Assembly (NCBI GenBank): GCA_032164295.1
Contig: JAJHTX010000002.1
Location: 2,666,001-2,730,000, forward strand
Direction: 5' to 3'
From: Inonotus obliquus
Taxonomy: Eukaryota; Basidiomycota; Agaricomycetes; Hymenochaetales; Hymenochaetaceae
Length of the DNA: 64,000 nucleotides
The notes beneath the pieces are model-generated. The model saw nothing but the letters and a program-made list of their open reading frames with translations, ran no database searches and was not told the DNA's origin. Positions 44,855 to 57,041 of the stretch are shown piece after piece (positions within the stretch are counted from its first letter, which is position 1; each line of letters opens with the position of its first letter). The position numbers and the translations under genes are program-made.

Positions 44855-45306
44855 TGGTATATCGTTCTCGAGGAACTCTCATAGGCACGACGAAACTACT
44901 TCCAAGAATTGTTGTATAACTACTAGTTTGTCTCCCTGTACTAATTGATTGACTCCCCCCTCACATTCAATTGATTGACTCCCCCCTCACATTCGTCATC
45001 CCCACCTATCTTCATCAAGACAATCAATCACCCACAAATAGTATGTGACTAGTTCCTTGAGCAACGTACTGACGATAATTATTCAAATTATAACCAAAAC
45101 AGTTATCTTTGTATTCTGCTGGGGATACCCGGAAGAGGCGTGCGTTTGACTGTGGCTGTGCCTGAGTTCTCTTGCCTTCAGACACTTTGGGCTTCGTTCT
45201 TCAATTGGCTATATTTCTTCCGAGTAGCTCTTAAAGTCCAGCGAGTTAATATGTGGCCCTTGTTCACCGCACTTTCCCCGTTTTCCTACTCGTCTTGCCT
45301 GACAAG
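44855..45306. other. Spacer with tandem duplication, upstream of the arrestin gene
   Basis: About 450 bp between tandem genes; 3' UTR of the DUF1776 gene and promoter of the arrestin gene. It holds the 26-bp tandem duplication listed separately and a pyrimidine-rich stretch before the start codon. Confidence 0.5.
44943..44994. repeat. Perfect 26-bp tandem duplication
   Basis: Two identical 26-bp units (44943-44968 and 44969-44994) starting AATTGATTGACTCCCCCC. The copies show no mismatch, so the duplication is recent or a replication-slippage product. No function is evident. Confidence 0.95.
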
Positions 45307-46896
45307 ATGACTGTCTCCGTAGTTATCCACTCTTCCTCAAGTACATTATGCATGCTTAATGATCCAGAAACCTCGTGAGTTCAGTTCGCCCTGGAAATAC
45401 GTTACATGTGCTCAGATTTGTCGTCCAGGACTGCTTACTCTTTGTCCGGATATGTGTCCGTATCACTATCCCCTAACGCATCCTTCTCATGTGGGACTCA
45501 GAAAGTGCTTCTACGCTCTCTAACACTCGTATTCGAAGGACAAGCGGAGCTTATAACGAACGAAACTGGGTATTCTTCCGTGCGCTTGTGCAGATTGAAG
45601 CGCGAACTCGCACCAGCCAACCCTATTCTCCTTTCCAACGGCGGACACGAAGACACTGAGTCCCCAGCAATTTGGAACTTCGTCTTTGACTTGGCTGTCC
45701 CTGGTTGGCTTCCTGCTTCGAACATTTATGGCAGCACAATAGGCGGCCAGACAGGGACGAGCTACGGACTATACGCGGAAGCTCAGTTTACGTCCTTGGA
45801 GGACGGGCAGCATGCACGATCTTGGTCTCTCTCGAACCTCTGTACGCCATTTTCACCGAAAATAAGAAGCGTGACTGCGCTGCGAAAGGGTATTGATGTC
45901 GTCCGTTACGTTGCGCCTCGTAATGCCGAACCGACGGCATCGAGCATTCGGTTTCCTTGCATACAGTATGGTATAAAGTCGCGAGGTGATTCCGGTCAGA
46001 GACGGAGTGAAGCATCAGACGTCTTTGAAAATATTGAAATACGGGCATTGATCCCGGAGTGCATCAATATAGATGACAAAAGCTTTAAACTGGCCTTACG
46101 GTTACGCACGACAGGCCTTTCAACGGAACAAGAGCAACGACTGCGACTGGCACAGTTCCGAGTATCCTTCTCTCAGCATGAACTCTATAGGTGGGTTGTC
46201 GGCCCTGTTATGGCGTATATACGAAATTGCTGACTTAATTACCAAAGCCGAAGACCTTTTTCATCATACGTTTCTGCATTTCCCCTCCCGTCTTCTCAGC
46301 CAGATAGCGAGCCATTATTAAACACTCATGGTCTGAAGGGGCTATACGATATGAGCCTTATATCCTACAACTTCATCGACAGTCTAGGATACAGAGTGCG
46401 ATCGTCGTTCCCACTTCTCAGCGAGAAGCAATTAGTCCACCATGACCTTCCCTCCGGCGGGATTCCTCTACAGTCTGATCGAGAGCTTGGGCAGGAGCAG
46501 GCATGGACGAGAATGGATGTATGCGTACCATTTCAGCACGCTTCGCCTGGTGACGACATCGAGTGGGAACAGCAGAATGGTCGTTGCAAAGCTCTCCGCC
46601 CGGATGAGGACGGCCCCTTCCTGCGGGTACACCACGACTTGGAAGTCGAGCTCACTTTCACGTACGACGACGAGGGCTCCGACAAGCCCGCCGTAGAGCA
46701 CACCACCTTCAGCTTACCAGTCAAGTTTGCCCGTGTGTCCCCTATGAAGTCGCAAGATACATCGGCGCTTCCTGCATACTCGCAGCTGTTTCACGCGAAT
46801 GGAGAGCGAAGAACTGATAACATTGCACCTTTACCCGCTTATAGCCCTAGTGGGGCGTCGCCGGAAGCGGTACCACAGCCTCTATCCAAATGCTGA
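45307..46896 (+). CDS. Alpha-arrestin (ART-like trafficking adaptor)
   Basis: Adaptor that recruits Rsp5/Nedd4-type ubiquitin ligases to membrane proteins. The first exon gives MTVSVVIHSSSSTLCMLNDP; an intron from about 45373 to 45429 joins to TAYSLSGYVSVSLSP. The arrestin N-domain follows: KVLLRSLTLVFEGQAELI, WNFVFDLAVPGWLPASNIYG and TSYGLYAEAQFTSLEDG; the C-domain has FENIEIRALIPECINIDDKS and RLRLAQFRVSFSQHELYR. Near the C-terminus are two LPAYS motifs (ALPAYSQ and PLPAYSP), variants of the PPxY ligand for WW domains. Length and architecture fit a PalF/ART-type protein; the cargo cannot be deduced. Confidence 0.85.
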
Positions 46897-47363
46897 GTTT
46901 CATTGTTCTTTTGCGCGCCTACTACTATCTACCACTGCTACCTTCGTATAATTCTTTTTCTTCAAACTATGTTTGTTGTATAATAATAATACGTGGCCTG
47001 TGCTAATAATGGTTGTGAGGGAGCCCAAAAAGGAAAGAGGCAAATCAATACTTTGATCAAATCGTCTTGTTTGTTTGACGACGCTCTCAACACGCACACT
47101 CTCGACCTTCGCGTCTTCGTCTCACTACAACTCAACTCGCTCATTGTAAGTGTCTCCTCAACATCGAGCATCGGTATGTACTCGTCCTCCCATTCGTTGC
47201 ACCATACAATCCGCACCTCCTCACGCCTCCCCCTACCACCCATTCAGAACTCTACCCCCGTTCCCAAGCTCCTTTCGACGCGAAAAGATTAAAATAAAAT
47301 AAAATAACACCCACCTCACCATCCGTTTCGAATTTTCTTATTCAAAATATTTCATATTCTGCA
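46897..47363. other. Spacer upstream of the KH-domain gene
   Basis: About 470 bp. Pyrimidine-rich and CA-rich stretches, and a short AAAATAAAATAAAAT tract at 47289-47303 just before the start codon at 47364, consistent with a fungal 5' leader. No ORF of note. Confidence 0.5.
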
Positions 47364-48914
47364 ATGCCAGAAGGCTCTGTTGCACAGTCCCAGCCAGAGG
47401 TCAACCGCAAGAGGTCGCGGTCCCCATCGGATACCGAACAGCCAAAGCTGAAGCGCGCAAACACAGGCTTGGCTAACAGTACCAGTAACGGTGCCAGCGC
47501 CAGTGCAAGTGCCAGTGCATCATCACGCTCTCAATCTGCGCATGACTCATCTCAAGTCGATGATTCCCCCGCTTCCGCTCCCACCGCGGCAACAGCCTCG
47601 ATAAATGACCGCGACGTGAACATGAAGGAATTCAGCTCAGACGGTGACCCTCACTCTAACGACACCGCCGCCTCCACGCCGACTACGACCGAGGCTAAGC
47701 CCGACACGTCGGGATCGACTGCGCACTCTGTAGACTCCCAGACCGGCTCATCCAACATGTCGGGCACGACGGCTGCCGCTCCCACGTCGTCCAACGGACC
47801 GGCCTCTAATCCGCCGTCGACAACGATCCATATGCGTTGCCTGATTGTCACGCAGGACGCGTCCATCATCATTGGTCGTGGTGGGAAGCACGTCAACGAA
47901 ATTCGTGAGAAGAGCGGGGCACGTGTTGTGGTTTCTGAGAGCATTCCTGGTAACCCAGAACGCATTCTGAACGTCAGCGGCGCTCTAGACGCGGTGTCAA
48001 AGGTAGGACTTTCGTGTTCATATTCTCTGAAGGCGTCGCCTTACGGCATTTCCCAGGCTTTTGGGCTCATTGTTCGAAGAATAAACGACGAGCCATTTGA
48101 TGTTCCTTCGGTCCCCGGAAGTCGGGCGGTAACCATCAAGTTTATGATACCGAATTCGCGCATGGGGTCTATTATCGGGAAGCAGGGCGCAAAGATTAAG
48201 GAGATTCAGGACGCTAGTGGTGCAAGGCTCAATGCCAGCGAGGGAATGCTGCCTGGCTCAACTGAAGTGTGTTCCCTTTCTTTTGTCCTTTGTTTATGTC
48301 TAAACCACCATTACTAGCGAGTACTAAGCGTCGCGGGCGTTGCTGACGCGATTCATATCGCGACATACTACATCGGGAATATTCTCATCGAATGCCAGGA
48401 GCGCAACCCTTCTTCAAACAACGCAACGTATCGCCCGTCTAATCGTAATGCTCGTCCACCAGTGAGTGCTGGTGCTCAAGCGTACGTACCCCCGTACGCT
48501 ACGGCGCCATATGTGCCTATGCCAGGTCACTCGCATATGCCTCCGCATATGGTGACCAACCCACCACAGCAGCTGCAGACGCAGCAAATCTACATACCCA
48601 ACGACTTAGTTGGCTGTATTATTGGGAAGGGTGGCAGTAAAATCAATGAAATTAGGCACATGAGTGCTAGTCAGATAAAGATTATGGAACCGGGTGCGAC
48701 TCCGCCTGGGATGACTGGTCCTGCAGGCACGGAGAATGAGCGGCTGGTCATCATCACCGGGCAGCCTCACAACATTCAGATGGCTGTTCAATTGTTATAC
48801 CATGTACGTCCTCTTGCCGATTTTAAAGGAAGTAACTCGGATCTGATTCTCCTTAAGCGCCTTGAGCAGGAGAAACAGAAGCAACAGCAGCTCCTGTCCC
48901 AGCGAGCTATGTAA
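47364..48914 (+). CDS. Triple KH-domain RNA-binding protein (Pbp2/Rnc1/PCBP-like)
   Basis: Poly(C)-binding-type RNA regulator. Residues 1-150 are Ser/Ala/Thr-rich and disordered with a basic RKRSRSPSD start and an (SA)n stretch. Three KH domains follow, each with its GxxG loop: KH1 LIVTQDASIIIGRGGKHVNE, KH2 IKFMIPNSRMGSIIGKQGAK, KH3 YIPNDLVGCIIGKGGSKINE. A Pro/His/Met-rich linker separates KH2 and KH3, and the end is Gln-rich (QKQQQLLSQRAM). Introns fall after VSK (about 48003) and in the second half. Architecture matches Pbp2/Hek2/Rnc1, with mRNA binding as role; the target is unknown. Confidence 0.9.
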
Positions 48915-49293
48915 TGGAGTGGTGTGTTTTTTCGGGCGCAATATGTAACATCGGGTGCTTTCGATTTTATTCTCGTATCTCGGTCTTTTGCTCTGACTGT
49001 TGCTGACCCTTCGCAATGTCTACCTGTCCTCTCCCCGAACTCCTTGAGACTGCCCCGATCCACCGAATCCCCCTTTGTTGATTTCTTCTAGTTCATTTCA
49101 TCTTCTCATGCGTGCTTGTCTGAGTAACTCATCTGCTTTGAGCGTTACATTGTATATTTAGTACATAGCTGCCATCTGGTTGTGGTGCTTGTAAATAATC
49201 GTTTGCGGCTGATTACCTTGAGTATATATATATTATAATCAGTTGTCTTATCTACTACATGATCAACACCACCGCGACGTCGTTCTGCACTTC
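48915..49293. other. Spacer between the KH gene and the cyclic phosphodiesterase
   Basis: About 380 bp, AT-rich near 49210-49250. The 3' UTR of the KH gene and the promoter of the next gene. Nothing else seen. Confidence 0.5.
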
Positions 49294-49981
49294 ATGGGCA
49301 AGTTACAGGGAGCACGCATATTGTACTACAGTACCGGCTAATTGTTGTTTTGTAGGAATAGCGGTGTGGCTAGTGCCCCTAGCGTCGGAGACGGAACTGC
49401 TAAAACAGCTGATGCGTGTCCCACCCTCGCTTGAACCATTATCATATACCTTGCCCTGCTTTGAACCACACATCACAATTGCATCTTTTCCATCAACCAC
49501 GCCCCTCGAAAGGCTTCGCACAGCTCTCGAGAACACTAGGATAGACCCTATACACATGACATTTTCCGCTCTATCCGTCGGTGATGCGTACTTCCGATCT
49601 GTCCTGTTAGATGTTGCGCCTACACCTGCGCTGAATGCGTTGCGAGAAGAAGTGAAGAAAGCGTTACCGGAGTACGAAGCGTGCAGTCCGAGGTTTCCGC
49701 ACTTGTCGTTATTTTATGTCCCTGACGAACAAGAGGCGGATAGAGAGAGAATAAAGGAGGCAGTGTGGGATACTTATGGTTTTGGCAGAGACTTGGATGA
49801 TGACAACAAGAGCGATTTGACACGGATCGCGTTTGATTTAGCGGATGCTGATGCTGGTTCTGGTCGCCGGCGACATTTCAAAGGGTTCGATGCATCGGAG
49901 GTTTGGATCGTACGTTGTGATGGACCAGTTGATGAGTGGGCGGTACTCGAGAGGATATATCTCGTCCAGCATTTGGCTTAA
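49294..49981 (+). CDS. CPD1: Cyclic phosphodiesterase-like protein (2H family)
   Basis: Hydrolyses ADP-ribose 1'',2''-cyclic phosphate made during tRNA splicing. Both 2H motifs are visible: CFEPHITIASFPS and RFPHLSLFYVPDEQ. The conserved N-terminus GIAVWLVPLASETELL begins right after an AG at 49354-49355; joining ATGG (49294-49297) to 49356 through an intron with a GC donor (GCAAGT) gives MGIAVWLVP. The exons sum to 630 nt, 209 residues, usual length. The alternative is an unspliced start at 49259, which would add a Cys-rich, non-conserved N-terminus. C-terminus: EVWIVRCDGPVDEWAVLERI. Confidence 0.88.
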
Positions 49982-51962
49982 AAAGCTCGTAGCCAATGCC
50001 CTTTGAGGATTACCTCGCGGAACGAATTTCGAAGTGAATAATAATCTCTTTATAACCTGGTTCGTAGTCGTGCATTGACTTTGGCGATGTTGTTTTATCC
50101 TCTTATTGAGCTCCGAAGGTATACGCTTGGGTGTTGTATCCACTTCACATCTCCCGCTACGGTGCTAGGATGAGCTCGAAGAAGGGAACAGAAGCAGTAT
50201 CGATTTCGATGCACGCTCAACCCGCTGACCGAGCGATTATCATGGTCATTCTTCCTCTTCGCGACTGTCCTTAAGGCTCGGACATTGCTTCGTTTGTCTC
50301 ACCGTCTCTCCTGACCTCCTGATCCTCAATGTGACCTGCACTCTTGATTCTGCATTGGCACCAACACTTCTGGATTCCTCCGGTGTATCGGCTGAACGCT
50401 CAATTCCTTCTGAACCATCACCTTAATTCAACACCATAGTTCTCAATTCTTAATACAGATTCAACTTTACACCGGAAGGATGCCCCTTGATGCACGGTGG
50501 AACGGCTCTCAGCGGTTAGGAATGAATAGATGTCTCACCATCATGTGCGTTTCTAAGTCCCTTTCGGTAAGATTCAATACGGAAGAGCTATAGCTTCCAT
50601 ATCTCCTGGCGGGTACCTAAATACAGCTCGGCTTCCGCTACCGACAGGACGTCTACCTTCACCTGTGAGTCGCTGCTGGCATCTTTGGTTCGCATCGATC
50701 GTAGGCGACTATCGGAAGAATACCAGTCTCAGGACCTTTGGCAAAGGGCTGTCACCTGCCTTGCGGGTGGGTGATGTTGCGGGTATTTTCACGACTCATT
50801 CCTTAATTTACAAACAAGCTTTGTCCCTGGATCCTTCAGCTTTTGGGAATCAGAGCTTCGTGAACTTTTTCTCCCGCAAGCTATCAGGATTCAGGCAAGA
50901 ATTCCACATGGTCGGTATGCGAGAAGATCAGGTCGCATGCACGATTAGTATTGACCTAGACCGCCTGCGAGATCTGTATCTTGCACGTCCGTTCTCATGG
51001 TACTTGACCAGCTGTTAGGTTGCTTAAACGTGCCTACAAGCCAACTACATGGGTTTGTCCGATTGATTGCCAGCTCGGATACACAAACAGGAGCGATGGG
51101 ACTTTGTAGGACCAAACACCCGGTCAGTCGACCTTACCTACCATCTCAGTAGCGCTAACCGCTTTAGATCAGCTGCTGGAACCGACTTACGTTCGACATT
51201 TTCCGCCCTCTTTCTCTGTTCCCTTTCGGGGCAGGGAAACGATCTGCTTAATGCGACTTTTACGAATCAGAAACGTGTCAGCGAAGCGGTTGTCGTGCTT
51301 GCTGTTGTAGGGGAACAAAGGACCATCTCATCAACGCGCTGGCTTTTGAACAAAAGAACCATGTACATACAGAAGAAGCGCCGCGGTGTTTGAAGCACTG
51401 AAATCAGCTTCGCGATAGGCAAGGGGTTAGCTGCTTTGCAGGGTACGGTGGGTGCGTGAATTCTTTACCTGATTTGCCCAACACAGTACTCATGAATATG
51501 GAAAGTAGCATCCATGAACCAGGCGAAACTGTACTGCAGAGATGCTGATTTGAAACGAGCGGTGTGCACGCAATTGTTCCGCCTGGTTTATCTTTCGTCT
51601 TTGGGAACGAGAGATCTACCGAGGGCATTGTACCACTTCGTTGCGTCCTGGGAAATTCGCCTTCCCTGCTTTCATTTCCGTGCGGAATTGCGGCCGACTG
51701 CGAGTACAGAGGAGAGGGTAACTCATCACTCATCAGCCGCGTCGATCCCAATCCGAAAGTGTGAAAGGTCCTGGTGGTTCTAGACTCTGAATCCTGAGTG
51801 TTGATTTTAATTCGAATACCGCCGCCTCCTGCCGCTCATTTACCTCGTGCTTCGCTGCGAACTGAATAGAAGACGCCCCTCTCTCGTCCTCCTTCTTCAC
51901 TCCCTCTTCCCGTTTCTTAAGAGGCGTCTGACTTGGAGGACGCCAGATTCCTTCCTACCTCC
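49982..51962. other. 2-kb stretch without a convincing gene
   Basis: ORFs at 50665-51018 (SIDLDRLRDLYLARPFSW near its end) and 51067-51393 on the plus strand are the best candidates; they share no motif I know, and splicing between them gives no conserved product. Minus-strand ORFs at 51404-51751 are no better. The stretch could contain a decayed gene, a lineage-specific gene with many introns, or noncoding RNA; nothing can be called. Confidence 0.4.
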
Positions 51963-54638
51963 ATGTCAAGTTCGGAGTCAGGGAGTGTGGGCAGCGATGT
52001 ACAGTATCCTCCAGGCTCCTTTCATGATCGTTTCTCGTTCTCCTCTGAGACGCGTCCACCCACTCCTGTCAACCTGAACGCTCCAGTAAATCCAATTTTT
52101 GAAGAGAAGACTCGGTGGGTGGCTGTATTTCTCGGGGTCAACGTTGACATACGCCTTCGTTTCCTTAATATCCCTGACGACTTCATCATAACAGTATCAA
52201 AGTGGATAGGCGCCTCATTCCTGTGCTTGCGGTTCTGTTTGCTATTGTGTTTATAGACACAACGAATTTGGATGTCGCACGTCGCGAAGGCGCTGATGAA
52301 GATTTTGTGAGTCACTCCCCAAGCATCTGATTGTTGCATTGACGCAGCTGAATTATTCCAGGGCTTGCTTAAGGAACGCCGATACTATTTCGTATCTTTC
52401 GTCTTTTTCCTTCCTTCCGTCTTGTGAGTCAACTAATTTTGCCGATCACGCGATGGGAGTTGACCCCAGCTAAAAGACTTCAGCTCCCTTTAAACCTGGC
52501 GCTCAGAAGAGTCGGTACGGCGCTATGGTTGGGTACGATGACATTTCTTCTTGGTGCTTTGCAAATAGCATCAGGATTTGTCTCTGGTTGGGGGCAATTT
52601 CTTGCTATCCGTGTAGTTCTAGGTGGATTGCAGGTGAGCTAATTTGTTCTTAACGTTTGAGCCATATTCTGATCAACGCCTTCAGGCAGGAATTCTTCCT
52701 AGGCAAGGAACCTCTTCTACATGTGTGAAGCTTTGTTTCCAATTTGTCTCACAATCAATGTAGTTGCGTGTATCTTATCTCGTCTTGGTATAAGCGGTCC
52801 GAGATGCAACCCCGAATAACTTTGTTCTACTCTGTGTATGTATGCTCTCTTATCGATACGTCTGCCGCTGAATTATGTGTTTTGAAAAGATCGGTTTTTG
52901 CTGGATCCTTCGGTAACATAGTAGCGCTCGGCCTGAGCAGGATTCATACGAATAGACTGCATGGGTGGCGTTGGGTGTTTGTAAGTAGTTCGGCTTCAAG
53001 AACTTTTCTTCACAAGAACCAGGTTTACATAAATCACCAGGCGCTAGAAGGACTAGCTACTGTGCTACTCTCATTTTACGGCTTTTCAGGTGAGTATCGA
53101 TCTTCTCGGTCCGCCAACGTCCCGTTCTGCATATGTTCACTCCGGTCTATAAGTTGTCTTACCATTGTAAGACTCTTTTCCACCAGACCCGTAGAAGCTT
53201 ACATTATTCTTGAGTAGTCCCGACCGAAGGCACACCGCTCATGCGCCGTTCTTATCTCGTGATGAAATCCAGGCCATGCGTCAGCGCATTGAGGTAGACA
53301 GGAAGGACTACATTCCGGATCACCTGAGCATTAGCAAGATGTGTGCATACATAAATGATGTGAATTCATGGGCATATGCATTGCTGGCTCTGTGTGCTAA
53401 TATGTACGTACTATGCTTTCGCGACGTATGCTAATATTCCACTCAATTTCCGATACTTAGTGTTGTATACGTGGGTTCGTAGCATTCTCGTCTCCGAATT
53501 GTACTGATGCACGCGTTTTACCCTAGTCTTCTGTAAGTATTCAGTTCAATCCAGGATGGTTCACAAAACCTTGGGATCTCATTCATCTAGCCATTTGTGA
53601 GCTCCTTGCAGGCAAGACTGAATTTATGTAATATGTTGATATATTCGTCATTCAGCTCCTTCAAGCTTCCCTCCCGTCAGTATTCTGGGCATCTCAACCG
53701 ACCTGACTATTTTCTGACCAAACAAACAGAAAAGAAACACTCAGAAACGCGGAAATTCAGCTGCTGGTAAGCACCAGGCCGCACCTGAAAGTCGCCAAAG
53801 TCGCTCTGGGCCCTCACGATTCACTCAGACTGACGTCTAACCATCCATAGTCCATCCCTATAGGCACCGCTGCGACTGTCATGGCCTTGTCGATCGGATT
53901 TCTTTCAAGTCGATCTAGGATACTCTATCCATTTCTAATATTTAGCTTTCTCTTGAGTACTATTGGACTCAGCATGGTTGGATTTTCTCATAGTCGAGCG
54001 GTGTGTATCAGCATGGTCGTTTCGGAAAAGACCAGCGATTGAATCAGATTGTAGGTCAGATTTGCCGGTGTTTTCCTCTCGTACTCGGGCGCACAATGTT
54101 GGTATCATTTTTCAATGCTTTCACTTGAGACTGACCATAGAATCCATCCAACCGACATAGCGGGAATGCCCATTATTTTATCAATTGTAGAGTACCCCTC
54201 CACCCGACACATCTTTGATCATTCTCTAACTGCACCTTGCGCTTTTAGCAAGCGATCAATGTCCGTACACACTCCAAGCGTCTCTTCACGATTTCGCTCG
54301 TCGCGTCCTTTGCGGGTGCAGGTGCTTTGCTGTCTGTACTTGTTTTTCCTATGTCCACAGCACCAGACTACGCACCTGGAACGCGAACTACTTTAGCTCT
54401 GCAGATAACTGGCGTAGTTGTTACAGTGCTTATAATGACCCGACTTCGTCACAAGAACAGGACTTCCAAAGTGACACTCCCAGAAACGGAAGGTTCTTGC
54501 CAGCCTAGCAGCGACCATGGCGCTAGAGATGGGGCAGGCAGGGACGTTGCGCGAGCTTCAGAAACGCCAAGTGACCCGCGCAGACGGCTGAGGCGTCGAA
54601 GTGTAGAAGGGGTCGTCGGCTTTACGTATATGACATGA
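51963..54638 (+). CDS. MFS carrier of the DALS (Dal5/Tna1-like anion:cation symporter) family, possibly damaged
   Basis: Plasma-membrane transporter of small organic anions or vitamins. Exons read MSSSESGSVGSDVQ, KVDRRLIPVLAVLFAIVFID, TNLDVARREGADEDF, LKERRYYFVSFVFFLPSVL, ALRRVGTALWLGTMTFLL, CVYLISSWYKRSEMQPR, AGSFGNIVALGLSRIHT, LHGWRWVF, LEGLATVLLSFYGF, FLSRDEIQAMRQRIEV, GTAATVMALSIGFLSSRSR, YAPGTRTTLALQ. One intron (52703-52763) would need a GC donor. Around 52423-52470 no GT..AG pair keeps the frame between PSVL and the expected ELPAKRLQLPLN-like segment; 53430-54300 is also hard to join. So it may be a pseudogene, or splicing was misread. Confidence 0.7.
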
Positions 54639-54974
54639 ATGATGCCTACATAAAGACATGTACTGTACATATTCACCACATACAGACCGAGAGATTATAA
54701 CATTGGAAAAGAAAAACTGAAAGCGCAACACGCATTCTCAATCGCCCTCAACCATATCCAGCTACAGGAGCAGTGAAAAATATATTCCATGTTCGGTATT
54801 AATTGGATAGGATAGGTTGAGAGCCAAACAAATAGTGATTGGTCGGCCAAAGTCGGGAGGGAGTATTTCAAACTCCGCAAGGCAAATTCCGTAGGTATGG
54901 GAGCGTTTTTTACGCGCATTGCTGGCCGTTTCTCCCATCCTTTCTGCTCGTCGCTGCAGTGCTCGACGACAACC

Positions 54975-56764
<1,790 letters not shown>

Positions 56765-57041
56765 GGGTCTGGTGAAGAATCCTGTTTGTTGTAGTGGATC
56801 CTCGGAAATAGACTTGCTGGGGCGCAACTCAGGGAGATGCATTCATTGTCATGTATTTCTCCTGTGAAAAATTCCAATAATACTTTCATTGCAAATATAT
56901 AGTGTAAGGAAGGATTACGGCAAGGGCCGGTAGACAAACCGACGTACGTCATTTCTTGAGAGTTTGTTGAACAACGCGCATATTTGGGTTGATCCCCACC
57001 TTTCCCTCCTCCCCTCATCCAACTCACCAGGCTCTGCCGAA

